From Moringa oleifera (taxonomy: Eukaryota > Streptophyta > Magnoliopsida > Brassicales > Moringaceae), in NCBI GenBank assembly GCA_021397835.1, contig JAJFZO010000049.1:7073001-7137000 (forward strand): DNA of 64,000 nucleotides. Direction: 5' to 3'. The position numbers were made by a program, and so were the translations under genes. Below, piece after piece: positions 38,201 through 50,500 of this stretch. The notes under the pieces are model-generated. The model was not told the origin of the DNA, made no database searches, and saw nothing but the letters and a program-made list of their open reading frames with translations. Within the stretch, counting starts at the first letter, position 1. Each line of letters begins with the position of its first letter.

Positions 38201-41117
38201 CCGTCGTCTTATATCATTCCATTGACAGAATTGTGCCCTTAACCTCATAAACTTGGTCCAGTAAATACGTTAACTGGGTGTATGATCCCATTGACACCCT
38301 TAGACACCTGTTGCTCGCTTCCTTGCTTCTATCTTTATTTCCTTAGCAGAGCATGCTAAATTTCATTCAAGACTGGACCACAAACTAGAACCTCTAATGA
38401 CATATTAATGAGCAAAGAAAACCTTTCCACAAATTGAAGAAGTTAATTATTTAGAAGCATACAGACAAAGTGATATATAAAGGTATGAGCACATAAGGGC
38501 TGAAGAAAATGCTATATTGAACTTGGTCTTTATTGTTGCATGATTTTCAGGGGTATTTATTATGAAAAGATTATTTTGAGTTTAAATTCTTAATTTCTTG
38601 TGTGTGTTCTTGTTAAATTAACTTGTCCTGTCATATTCATTGATTGGTGTTGGTGTCTCTGCTTGATCAGACTTCAAGCCTCCATCATATGCCAAAAAGA
38701 GTTATGTCATGATAACAGTTGGGGCAGTAGCTGCAGCACTACCAGTTGTGCTTCTGGTTTTAGGTAGCTTATGGTGGAATGGCTGGCTCGGAAGCAAAGA
38801 CTCTGTAGACAAAGGTACAAAGCACCATTTTATTCTGTAAGATATTCAAACAGTTAGAAAACCTAACTTTTTAGGCCTCTCTCAATCTAATTTGTAAAAG
38901 ATCCAACTAGGTAGCTTATCAACTTCTGTTTCTTCATAATTTTGTGTCACAAATAGTGATTCTCCCAAAAAAAAAAAAAATCATACTTAATTTACATATG
39001 AAATCAGCAAAGGGCGCTTCTTATGAAGAAAAGAACAGAAAAGGAAAAACTTGCAGCATGGAAATTTAGACATCCCTTCCCCCCTCCTATGTCTCTCTCT
39101 CTCTTCCAGAAAAAGAAGAATATTCTCTTTATTGACATCTACTTCTGCATTGTGGCAGAGCTGAGAGGTTTAGATCTTCAAACAGGAATATTCGCACTGA
39201 AACAGATTAAAGTTGCCACCAAGAACTTTGATGCAGCAAACAAGATTGGAGAGGGTGGGTTTGGTTCTGTTTACAAGGTAATTCTATGTTTCATGGTTTC
39301 ATTTTGATCATAAAGAGTCTCCATAAGTTGCCACAATTTCCCTTTCCTATTAAATGGCTGTCTAAAGAGACTTCAGAAGAGCACGAAGCCGTCCAAAGGG
39401 AAACATGACAAGAATGTTTTTTGCTTTTCCATCCTTTGTAACAGCATTTCCATGATTGGAGGTAACTAACTTTCACTTTTTAATGTATCTTTTTTCTTCC
39501 TTTCGTGAATGCAGGGTCTATTATCAGATGGAACCGTAATAGCAGTGAAACAACTCTCCTCAAAATCTAAGCAAGGAAATCGTGAATTTGTGACTGAAAT
39601 AGGAATGATATCTGCACTGCAGCATCCAAATCTAGTGAAGCTGTATGGATGTTGTGTTGAAGGAAACCAATTACTCTTGATCTACGAGTACATGGAAAAT
39701 AATTGCCTATCGCGTGCTCTTTTTGGTCAGTCCAGAAAACTACCCAAAGATATGTAAACAACTCTCATTCAATGGCAGTCTTCAATAACTGAAAATTTTA
39801 TTGGTCAATTATTTACAGGAAAGAATGCTTCAAAGAGACTGAAACTGGACTGGCCTACCAGGCAGAAAATTTGCCTAGGAATAGCTAAAGGTTTGGCCTA
39901 CCTTCATGAAGAGTCAAGAATAAAAATTGTGCATAGAGATATCAAGACGAGCAATGTATTGCTTGATAAGAATCTCAATGCTAAAATTTCTGATTTTGGT
40001 TTGGCAAAGCTCAATGATGATGGCAATACCCACATCAGCACCCGTATTGCTGGAACAATGTAAGATCTTCTAGAAAAAAGTCACGTGTTAACTTTTTCTT
40101 CCTCTTTGAATATGCCTAAGGATAATGATCATTATTATTACTGTAAGGTTTTAAGTAGATTATGGTTTATTTCAACTTAGTTGAATGCATATCAATTTGA
40201 GAATTAGAATGATGTATTGTATATTAACCCAATGTGCCCTTTTATCTGCAGTGGTTATATGGCTCCAGAGTATGCAATGCGTGGTTACTTAACTGACAAA
40301 GCAGATGTTTACAGCTTTGGCGTTGTTGCACTGGAAATTGTTAGTGGAAAGAGCAATACAAACTACAGGCCAAATGAAGAATTTGTTTATCTTCTTGACT
40401 GGGTAACTTAATCAACTGAAATTTCTTTTCTTCTTACCTCAGAATTCTGGACCTTTCTTGCTAGATACAGACTTCTTACTACCTGAAACAATGATCTCTG
40501 ACTTTTAAATGCTTGATTTTATTTGTCATAAATCCAAAAGCTCATCTAGGACTTCTAAAAATGTTGCTGGCAAAGTTTTGCTAGGTCTTGGTTCTTCTGC
40601 CCTTGCTTCCTGCTTCTCATTTTATATTCTGATCAACATCATTCTTCCATTTTATTTCTGGGGCCATGCAAAATCTTTCCTTGAATCTGACTCTAGATTC
40701 CAAACTAACCTTCTCCTGTTCCTGGGCATTTTTCAGGCTTACGTTTTGCAAGAGAGAGGGAGTTTATTAGAGTTGGTTGATCCAGACTTAGGGTCAGAGT
40801 ACTCAGCAGAGGAGGCAATGGTAATGCTGAATGTGGCTCTTTTGTGCACCAATGCGTCCCCCACTCTCAGGCCAAGCATGTCTCAAGTGGTGAGCATGCT
40901 TGAAGGCCGAACCGCGGTCCAAGAACTGCTCGCAGATCCTGGCTTTTCAGCCATTAATCCCAAGTTCAAGGCCATAAGAAACCACTTTTGGCAAAATCCA
41001 TACCAAACACACAGTTTGTCAACCAATGGCCCCAGTACTGATTCCATGAATTCCATTGCTGAAACAGAGGAGACTGGCCTTCTTCTGAGAGTATCTGCAG
41101 TTCAATCTGCTGACTAA
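29245..41117 (+). CDS. LRR-malectin receptor-like kinase, LRR-VIII-2 type (At1g53430/At1g07650-like)
   Basis: Plasma-membrane receptor kinase. Twenty-four exons close in frame to 1022 residues: 29245-29362, 29791-29965, 32753-32824, 32958-33026, 33145-33216, 33600-33671, 33763-33834, 34129-34200, 34289-34360, 34462-34533, 34646-34717, 35579-35650, 35744-35809, 36021-36086, 36170-36208, 36362-36420, 37280-37665, 37777-37972, 38671-38814, 39159-39277, 39515-39725, 39819-40059, 40252-40402, 40737-41117. Signal peptide 1-31; paired cysteines in the N-terminal cap; about a dozen LRRs, mostly one per 72-nt exon; malectin domain about 416-600 (YSLYINCGG); membrane segment about 618-642; kinase with glycine loop GEGGFGS (686), Lys707, HRD (804-806), DFG (824-826) and APE-type MAPE (849-852). 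All catalytic residues are present and it is an RD kinase, so probably active. No frameshift seen. Ligand unknown. Introns reach 2.8 kb (29966-32752) and hold no other gene. Confidence 0.94.
29611..29629. repeat. (TA)n microsatellite in receptor-kinase intron 1
   Basis: About nine TA units, perfect. Confidence 0.9.
30107..30125. repeat. (AG)n microsatellite in receptor-kinase intron 2
   Basis: About nine AG units, perfect. Confidence 0.9.
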
Positions 41118-43214
41118 ATTGAATCATTTAATTTTACCATGGCAAGCTTATTATGGTGGGGAGAAAACTCCTTTCCCATATGTTTACTATGTACTTCAGC
41201 TTTCTAAGTTGTATAAAACATATAATGATGTATATTAACACAAAAAGGGTCTAAGCTTTCATGGATCAAATGTACAGCACACTTCAATGCAAAGTCATGT
41301 TAAGGATGAAAGTTGAGCACAAATAATTGGCTTCAAAGCTAGTGCAAGATGATGTGACGAGGAACAACTCTATGCACCAGTAGGTATAAGATGTAGTCAT
41401 ACAATCAATATTTAATTTGGTTCTCATTTAATTTTTTACTAAAATTTTCTGTTGATTTATGAGATTAATTAATAATTTTTTTAATTTTTAAATATTTTTT
41501 TATAGATAACAAGATGTTGCAAACTATCTCTTAGTGCGGTGACATAAAAAATTTAATGATTTACATTATTTAGATTATTATCACATTTTATTGAAAAAAG
41601 TATTTTTTTACAAAAAATAAAAAATTTTATTTTAAATGTATAATATTGAAATAAAAATAAAATAAAATATTATTTGTTATCTAATGAAATTTTTTTTATT
41701 TTATCTAATATAATTTTTTAATAAAAATTTACTATATTGTATTATTAAAAATGATATTTTTACATATATGTAAGATGAATAATATTAAAACATTAATTGA
41801 TTGATTAGATATTGTTGTATTTTGAAGTAATTAAAAGTTTTACATAGTTCTTTTTATGATTTTTTATTGAGAAAATGGCCTGCAATTAAACAATGTTTTT
41901 TTAGTAATTAATTTTTATAATTTGATTATTTTAATTATTTTTATATTTTTAGATAAATTTTCTTACAAAAATAAAGATATTCATAAAAATATTATGGTGA
42001 CAGTTGTGCAAGCGAATGCATGTTTATTTGATTGATAAAAAAAATAAAGTGATATACCTTATAAGTTTTTTTGTAAAAGTTGACATATTTTATATAACTT
42101 TTACACGTGTTGTTTTTGTATTAATTAAGATTGATGCAATTTCGTATTAAATTTTTATTATATTCATATAATATTATTTGAAGTTGATGAATCAAGTAAT
42201 AATTTATAGTAAGTTTTGTGTGAACATATAATTATAATTGAGTCTCTGAAAAAACTCTAGGGGGAGTTAATAACTTTAGTGCGATCTAAATTTCATGTAA
42301 CTTTCTTTATCTCTATGATATTATATTGTTTTCATATAATCTTTACTTGTGATATTTTTATATTAAAGTTGATATAGTTTTGTACTAAGATTGACATATT
42401 TGACGTTAAATTGTTTTTGAAACTTCACGTAATTGTCTCTACTTTTATGTTATGATATTATTTTTATATCAATTTTACGTATGATATTTTTGTGTAACTT
42501 GATTAATTATTGTTCACATAACCTTTCAATTTTCATGTAACTTTAGAATCTTCACTTTAGTAAAATGATGTTGAGTTTTTTTTTTTTCCCCCCAAATTGA
42601 TGGCTTCCCTAGTAAATATGAGTGTATGATCCAAAGATTTATTTATAAAAATTTTTATAAATAAATCTATCTTTTCCTTGATACTAGAAGAAGTCATTTC
42701 AAATGATCACTTTGATACTATTACTTTTGTTAGTGTACAATAAATTCTTGGTATGCTAGTGCAGTTTTAGATTAAAGGGTTTCATTTTTGTTTTTTACCC
42801 TTTCAAAATGTCAGGACCAGTTATGTTGCCCAATTTCATGTATTATTTTGAACTTATCATTTATTATTATAATTGCCCATGTTTTATTCTACTTGTTCTT
42901 GCATTTTACAGATGGTGAAGACAAGTGTTCCGAAATCCACTGCTGCCCAGATTATCCATCCGATGTCGATAATTAATGCACAGAATGCCAAAGCTAGGTG
43001 CTGAGATGCACTTTAGGATTGGTTCCATCTACGTTGTGAGGAGTTGGTTAGTGTATGTATTGTGTAAATTGAAGAATATTTGCGAGTAATCTTTTGGATC
43101 AAAAACATGAGTGATTTTTTTGACAGAGTTTGTGGTTTGTTTATGAGTTAACACAAATTTTGTATTTCACGGGCATAACGTTTGTGATACATAATCAAAT
43201 AGGAAAAGCTGCAG

Positions 43215-43635
43215 TATACTTTAAAATAATATATGATGCATAAAAAATATATGATATATGAGGATCATATATGAAGCAAACTTAATAACACATGATACCT
43301 AAGAATAATACATAATGCCTTGAAAATATTACATGACAAAAAAAATTATCGCTAGATTGCGCCCATGTTCCATTTTAAGATAAGAAAACTCGTATTTCAT
43401 CGGTCGTACTGAAATTAACAATTACAAAAGTATGAAAACATAATGAATAACACATATAGTATGTATTTAATAAAAATACTACATGACAAATATAAATAAT
43501 ACTTGAACTTTTGAGACAATACATGAACATTTAGAATACTATATCAACATTTAAACAATATATGAGAAATGTAAATAATATATGATACTTTTAAATAATA
43601 TATGAATGCTGTTAATAATATATGAATATCGTCGA
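43215..43635. repeat. Imperfect minisatellite, units of about 20-22 bp
   Basis: Repeated AATATATGA/ATACATGA cores spaced about 20-22 bp, clearest at 43520-43630 (ATATATGAGAAATGTAAATA, ATATATGATACTTTTAAATA, ATATATGAATGCTGTTAATA). The left half is more diverged and broken by a unique segment near 43345-43430. Confidence 0.6.
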
Positions 43636-44279
43636 CTCACACCCAGGTATGTGAAAATCAATAGATCTAATTATATACCATCACATTCTCATAAAACATA
43701 TGAAAAATTATCCAAATTAAATATCAATGACAAAAAATATTCAACTCTTTTTAAATCTGAGGAAGATAAAGATCAAGATAATAGAAAAATTTTATCCCAT
43801 GACCAAATCTAAAGTTGTAGTTGCAGAAATTTTGAATATTGGTGCAAATATATAAAACCCAACTAAAAAATTAATTTTTAATGTATCATGCGAAGATATT
43901 TTCAATGGGTTTAAAGAGAGAAAGAGCATAAATAAATGAAAATGAGTTTTTGTGCATAAATCATGAAATGATGCTCTTATTTAATGAAATCATATCTATC
44001 GAGTAATTAAATCATATCTACGAGTAAAAAATCTGAGCTGAATTGGGCAGGTTGGCTCAGAGAGATGAAGAGTATGAAGAGATGGCTTCTCACCTTTGTC
44101 GAAGAGAGAAAAGAAGATACTAGCCTAGACAACTTAAATGAGGAGAGAGAAATTTTTTTGAAGTTTTATAGTTTTATCCCATTTGGTTGCTTTTATGAGC
44201 ACAGCAGTTATTGCACTTTAATTATGCTTTTGGTTATTTTCGTCTTGAGAAATTTTTTTAAGCTAAAATAAGTCATTTA

Positions 44280-44600
44280 TTCTATATCTAAATTGAAAAA
44301 TTTATACAATAAAATTTCATTCAAAATTTTTTGTAAATATAAAAATATTTAAACTAAAATCACCAAAAAAAAAGAATTTTTTTAGAATTGAGAGTATATA
44401 TTTTTAATTTATATTGTTAAAAATTTTAAAAAAAATTCATAAAAACTTAACCTGTGAGTTAAAAATTATTTAAATTTAAGAAATGAATTTAAAATAGCAT
44501 GTAAAATTTATTTGAATCACTTTTTAAGCATTTCAATAATAAAAATATTTTTAATTTTTTACGATCTTTAAAACAAAAATATAATTTATATCAAATTAAA
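44280..44600 (+). repeat. Dispersed AT-rich repeat, copy 3
   Basis: Shares with copies 1 and 2 the blocks TGTTAAAAATTTTAAAAA..ATTCATAAAA, TTAAATTTAAGAAATGAATTTAAAATA, and CATTTCAATAATAAAAATAT in the same order. No coding potential. Confidence 0.55.
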
Positions 44601-44959
44601 ATATTACATATACAATTGATGCAATTGATACGTTATGGTTTAAATTGAAAAGCAAGTATAAATCATAATTTTTTAAAAATATATTTACCTCAAAATGTTG
44701 TAAAACCAGAGACAAAAGTAACTAAAAAACACATTAATCGTTCAAATGATTGTAACTAAATGTTATATATATCATTTTCATGATTTCTTATTATATATCA
44801 TCTTTAATTAATAATTAACTATTATGCAAAATCCTAGAATTATGTACAATTTCAAAATTAAAGAATAATTTTTACAATTTGTTTTAATTGTGTTTGAAAT
44901 CAATTAAAAAAATTTGAATTAAATTGAAAGACAAAATCATGTTTATTTGATTTAGTAAA

Positions 44960-45740
44960 CTTCCATATTACCTTGTTCAAACTCTTCTGATATATATGTA
45001 TTGGCATTCAATCCACTTGAAAAGGTCAGAGATTCATATAAAATTGATCTAGTTAAGTCTTTCCATGTCAGACCTGCCATGCTAGATTTACTAAGCTCTT
45101 CACTTATAGTTGGTCTCATGCCAAGTCATGTGAGACCATGACGTCTAGTTTGTGGGCCAAGTAGAAGCTTGACTTAGGGAGTTCAAGAATAAAGTTCCTC
45201 ACTTTTATTGCACAATTTAACTTAGGCCAAGTCATGCATAAGTACTAGCTCAGCTTAAGAAGTCCAAAAATAGAGCTTCCTACTGCAATCTTGTAGATTA
45301 GGAGTTTATCTCAAACATAAGACCAAGTCAGCTAGTACAATACAATCTTAGAAATTCGAGATCATCCCTAATTGCTCGATACATTTTACCATGATATAAT
45401 CTTCACCATATCCACTTAGAATCTTTCATGAGATGCTTTAAAATCAAAAGTTTTCATTAAATAAACTATAAGATTTGTCCTGAAGCTTATAAAAGATACA
45501 AGTGTTTTGCCATTGCTGTCTTAATGTTCACTTGAAATACTGACTACTAAATTGAACATCAGAGTATCCTCTTTTTCAAGTTGAGTAAGTCCTTCTAATA
45601 AACCTAGTTAGAGTTGTGAATAGTTTTTGAGTGATAAAATGACACTATCCATGAGAATTCGAATGAAAAGCAATATTGCCTAAAAGAAATACTCGAATAA
45701 AAAATCTACAAAAATTTGAGATATGCCATCATTACGTAAG
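44960..45740 (+). repeat. 5' LTR of the gypsy element (approximate)
   Basis: Aligns by eye with 60130-60985. Shared blocks in order include TTTGGCATTC/ATTGGCATTC, TCATGTGAGACCAT, GTTTGTGGGCC/GTTCGTGGGCC, TTACCATGATA../TTGCCATAGTTA.., AAAGTTTTCAT/AGAGTTTTCAT and GTGAATAGTTTT/GTGAACAGTTTC. Divergence is high, so insertion is old or decay is fast. Confidence 0.65.
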
Positions 45741-46199
45741 CCTTTAGTGGCATGACTCCCAATGTTACGCCAACGATGGAATAGATTTACCAAACTCACA
45801 TTGCTGAGTCGTAGTTAAAACAATAACACTATTTGTTCGAGGCCTACCAATAAAAAAAAGAGATGCAAAGGATTTTATTCGTTTAGACACAATAAATCCA
45901 TGCATGGGGCCACCTCCACTAACCTTACATAAGCAACAAGTTGAGTTATTGATCATTGAATGTCACCATCGACTCCTTTCCCTTCCACCACAACTAGAAA
46001 ATGTAGCCTCACATTCACTTATTTTGCTACCCCCTTAATCAATCCTTGCCCATAAACCCAATCCTAAACAAGACATGCCACCAACTAAAGCAACACACTT
46101 ATGGTAGAAGATCATTTAGTTAAATGACCAATACCAATGGATAATAAAGGTTGATTAGCTGAATCTAATCACTTAAATTAAAATTGACCTTTTTTTTGC
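45741..46199 (+). other. Gypsy leader region between 5' LTR and recognisable gag
   Basis: No coding similarity seen. A possible primer site, TGGCATGACTCCCAATG, starts near 45750, but it matches no tRNA end I can name with confidence. Confidence 0.3.
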
Positions 46200-46770
46200 A
46201 ATGCTACAATGGATGAACTAGTCCCAGATATAATGAAGAATTTTTGAATACAAAGCTATGACAACACCAAGATTCCTTGGGTGTAAGTTAAGAGGTTCAA
46301 TGATGCCTTGTTATTGCTATAGGCAATTAATGTGCCATGCTGCAAACTATTCCCTTTTTTCTTCATTAAAGATGCCCTAGACAAGTACCACTCCTTTAAC
46401 CCAAGCTTTTTTTTTTTTTTGGGGACTTAATCACCATGCTAGTTACTTGATTCACTCGTAAAATACATGATAGCAACACCATCAATGCTTTTTGGTCTAT
46501 TTGATAGAACGTGAATGAAAGAATCTATGGATATATAGATAGATTCACCAAGGAAGCCCAGCAAGTTTCGAACATAAAAGATGAGGATGCCATCATGGTC
46601 ATGCTTGGGGGTCTACGATTATATGTGTGTTTCCAATTAGTGGTGGCTGAAAAGACAAAATTGTATGCATTTTTGCTTAATAGTGTTGAAAAGGAAGCTG
46701 GGGTAAAGGAAGCATTGAGCAAAGGTGACATTGTTAGCTTAATTGAAATTCATAATCCTGGTAACTAAGG
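46200..46770 (+). pseudogene. Gypsy gag, N-terminal part (broken)
   Basis: The clearest piece is 46511-46768, reading ERIYGYIDRFTKEAQQV..IKDEDAIMVMLGGLRLYVCF.., the shape of the retrotransposon gag domain (Y-x-x-RF-x-x-EA followed by a GLR box). Upstream, 46240-46500 yields only frameshifted fragments. The frame ends about 135 bp before the nested copia element. Confidence 0.65.
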
Positions 46771-46905
46771 TAGCACTGCCAACCCAAAAGAGAGCACATG
46801 AATTGTGTGAGAACTAGCATAGCCTTATAAAACAAGACAAAAGAGGAATGGGACTTACGCAGACCTTAACACTAGTAAATGATAAACTTTAATAAATGTA
46901 TACGT

Positions 46906-47548
46906 TGAGTATGGTTGGAGAAAAATTTATTTAGAACAGTATTTTAGGGCTTTCACATATGTATTGTTAGCTTTAGACTTTATTATATAAAAAGAGGATT
47001 CTTACCCATGTAAATATATAGAGGGAGTGAGTCCTAGAGCTTCATTATAATAAAGGGAAGGCTAAGGAAAAATAATTATCTCTTTTGTAATTTATTTTCA
47101 CAGTGAAAAGCTTTCAATTTCAAAACTCGAACCTTTGATACTAGTTGTTAAGAATTTGACAACTAAATTCCTAATTGATGGATTAAATATTAAATCTTTA
47201 AATCTTGAAAGCAATAATAATAGAAGTAAGAAGAAATTAAACAATCATAAGAATATAAAATTTATAGTGGTTCACCATCAGTTGAGAGTTACATCCACTT
47301 TGCAGCCACTGCAGGAAATTTTTTCACTATAAAAAATACTTATCTCTCTTGTAATCCATTTTTATAGTGAAAAGGTTTTCTGCAGTGGCTGCAAAGTGGA
47401 TGTAAGTCTCAACTGAGGGTGAACCATTATAAATCTTGTGTTCTTATGATTGTTTAATTTTTTTTTTGCTTATATTATTATTGCTTTTAGGATTTAAGAA
47501 TTTGATATTTGATCCATCAATTAGGGATTTGCTTGTCAAATTCTCAAC
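46906..47548 (+). repeat. 5' LTR of the copia element, enlarged by an inverted duplication
   Basis: 46906-47110 aligns with the first part of the 3' LTR (shared TATTGTTAGCTTTAGACTTTATTATAT-like block, CCCA.GTAAATATA, GAGAGTGAG, TCCTA..GCTT.ATTATAA, and a final CAGTGAAAAG). Then about 220 bp of inverted U5-plus-primer-site sequence intervene before the direct U5 resumes at about 47363. Confidence 0.8.
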
Positions 47549-47584
47549 GACTGGTATTAAAACTTTGGATTTTGAGATTGAAAG
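47111..47584. repeat. Large fold-back: 221-bp inverted repeat with ~31-nt loop
   Basis: 47111-47331 is the reverse complement, with scattered mismatches, of 47363-47584. Matching ends: CTTTCAATTTCAAAACTCGA (left outer) against TTTTGAGATTGAAAG (right outer), and GCAGCCACTGCAG..TTTTTTCACTATA (left inner) against TATAGTGAAAAGG..CTGCAGTGGCTGC (right inner). The segment covers U5, the primer site and about 20 bp beyond it. Confidence 0.9.
47552..47566 (+). other. Copia primer-binding site
   Basis: TGGTATTAAAACTTT starts four bases after the LTR. It resembles the TGGTATCA start complementary to the initiator methionine tRNA 3' end. The inverted copy in the LTR preserves the less decayed TAGTATCAAAGG. 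Confidence 0.6.
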
Positions 47585-47594
47585 TAATAACTAG

Positions 47595-50500
47595 CAAAGA
47601 AAACTCATCACATAGGATTATCAAGTTTGATGGTACAGATTATGCCTACTAGAGAAGGTAAATCGAGGTTTATCTGTATGAAAAAAATTGCATGAATCAT
47701 TTTTGAGTTAAAAACTTGAAAAAGATTTCAAAAAACGATTAAGATCTCCTTAATAAATAGGTGCTGGGAGTTATTCGACTAACGCTATCAAAGAATGTTG
47801 CTCGCAACGTGGCAAAAGAGAAAATAATTGTAAGTCTGATGAAGGTGCTATCTGTAATGGATGAAAAACCTTAAGCAAACAATAAGGTTTTTCTCATAAA
47901 GAAGCTATTTCACTTGAAAATAGGTGAAGGTAATTCTGTGGCAACTCATCTTAATGAGTTTAAAACTATTATTAATCAGTTATCTTCTGTTAATATTAAC
48001 TTCGATGATGAGGTACGTACTTTGATACTTTTAGTATTGCTGTCAAATAATTGATAGCCCATAAGAGTAGCAATTAATAATTTTGTTGGGAGTTCAAAAC
48101 TGAAATTCAATGATGTCAGTGATTGAGTTCTTGCAGAATAGATTTGGAGAATCGATCACTGAAGAAAAAGGATGAGAATCAAGATAATGCTGCAAATACA
48201 GTGACAGATAAGGTAGATAATGCATTACTTTTGGCTATTGATAATCCTCTTGAGTCTTAGATTTTAGACTCTGGGGCATCTTTTCATACAATTGCATATA
48301 GCAAAATAATGGAGAATTATGTTGCTGATAATTTTGGAAAGGTTTATTTTGCTGATGAAGAACCGTTGAATATTTTTGATATGGGTGATGTCAAATTGAA
48401 GATACCAAGTGAGAATATTTGAAAGATTCAAAAAGTGTGACATGTGTCAAAGTTTATGAGAAATCTAACTTCCGTTGGACAGCTTGATAATGAAGGACAC
48501 AAGGTGATTTTCAATGATATCAATGATAATGCTTAGTAAGTTACGAAAGGTGCCATAATTGTTTCTTAAAGGAGCAAAACTGAAACTCTCTATATGACTT
48601 CAAGTTGCAAGGATACAGTAGCTGCTGTTAACACTAATATAAACTCTGATTTATGGCATTGTTGATATGGGCATATGAGTGAAAAGGGAATGAAGGTAAT
48701 GGTGGCAAATGGTAATTTGCCAGATTTGACATCTATAGAGCACAAGTTATGTGAAAGCTATATCTTTGGCAAACAGAAAAAGGTTAACTTCTCAAAAATA
48801 GGAAAGCTGTTGAAGTAGAAAAAACTAAAGTTAGTTCATATAGATGTATGGGGGCCTTCATCTGTGACATCTCTTGGGGGATCTAGCTACTATGTAACTT
48901 TCATTGATGAATCAATTAGAAAGTATCGATTTATTTTCTAAAGAATAAATCTGATGTGTTTGACGCTTTCAGGAAATAAAAAGCTATGGTTGAGAATGAA
49001 ACTAATCTTAAGATTAAGTATTTGAGATCTGATAATGGTGAAGAATACATTGATGAGAATTTCAAATAGTTTTGTGCTAATAATGAGATCAAGATAGAAA
49101 AGACTATTCTAGGGACCCCTCGGCGGCATGGTGTTACAGAAAGGATGAACAGGACATTGGAAGAGCGTGTAAAGAGCATAAGAATGCATATAGGGTCAAG
49201 GTATTTTATGTGAATGCAGTTAACACCGTAGTCTATTTGATTAATAGGGGTCCTTCAGTTCCTTTAGATTGTCGAATACCTGAGGAGGTTTGGAGTGGTA
49301 AAAAGGTAAACCTATCTTTTTAAAGAATATATGGTTGCCTATCATATATTCATATTGATGCTGCTACTAGAGGTAAACTTGATCCTCAATCAAAAAAATT
49401 ATTTTTTCATTGAATATGGTGACAATGAGTTTGGTTATCATTTTTGGGATGATCAAAACAGAAAGATCATTGGGAGTAAGGATGTTATCTTTAATGAGCA
49501 AGTTCTGTATAAGGACAGTTTAGGCAAAAGTTCAGAAGTAACAGATTCTGAGGTAAAAAGGTCTAAAGTAATCCATTTGAGAGACATTCCAGTATGGCAT
49601 TGCTGAGAAAAATCAAGAAAGTATAGCTCCAAAGGTAAATCCAACCACTCTTGTGACAGACGTGAAAAGATCTTCCAAGACTGTGAAACCACCATAGAGA
49701 TTTTTACCATCATTGAACTATATCTTGTTGAGTGATAGGGGTGAACTAGAGAATTTTAATGAAGTCTTGTGGGGTGATGAATCAATCGAGTAGGAGTTAG
49801 TCATGAAAGATGAGATAAATTCCTTGATGAGTAATCAAATAAGGGAGCTGGCAGAACTACCACAAGGAAAGAAAGCTTTGCAAAATAAATGGGTTTACTG
49901 AATAAAAGAAAAACATGATGACATCAAGCGATATAAAGTAATGTTAGTAGGTAAAGGCTTTCAACAAAGGAAGGTATTTACTACATAGAGATTGTCTCTC
50001 TAGTGGTTAAGTTGACTATAATCAGAACAGTGCTTGGGTTACTGGCTCAGAAACATTTGCATCTGCAGCAAATGGATGTAAAAATAACTTTTTTTCATGG
50101 TGATTTGGAGGAAAAAATTTATATGAATAAGCCATATGGATTTGAAGTCAAAGATAAGGAGAAAAAGGTATACAAACTTACGAAAAATTTGTATGGATTA
50201 AAACAAGCTCCTAGAAAACGGTACAAGAAGTTTGATAACTTCATAGGTGATAATGGTTTCTTAAGATACCAAGAAGATAATTGTTGTTATGTTAAGAGGT
50301 ATGTAACTATTACATTATACTGTTGTTATATTTTGATAACATGTTAATTATTGGCGTTAATTTGTATAAAATAGAGAAATTAAAGAGTAAGCTTTTAAAA
50401 AAGTTTACTGTGAAGGATTTGGGTTCTTCTAAACAAATTCTTAGGATGAGAATTACCATGAAAAAGGAGATTCTCCAGCTATCTCAGGAAAAATACATTA

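Larger units (their letters stand above)
41118..44960. other. AT-rich interval between the receptor kinase and the nested retrotransposons
   Basis: The first ~250 bp are the probable 3' untranslated region of the receptor kinase. The rest has no recognised gene. It includes a short tandem array (43215-43635), a dispersed AT-rich repeat copy (44280-44600), and a 62-codon ORF at 42788-42976 with a hydrophobic stretch that matches nothing I know. This marks the change from gene-rich to transposon-rich DNA. Confidence 0.5.

Noticed and set aside
40509..40736. N-terminal extension of the last receptor-kinase exon (202-codon ORF)
   Set aside because: Kinase subdomain continuity (YLLDW followed by AYVLQERG) requires splicing from 40402 to 40737; the extra sequence is intron.
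42788..42976. 62-codon ORF with a hydrophobic stretch and a CCPDYP end
   Set aside because: Could be a small membrane peptide, but there is no promoter, family match or splice context to support it.
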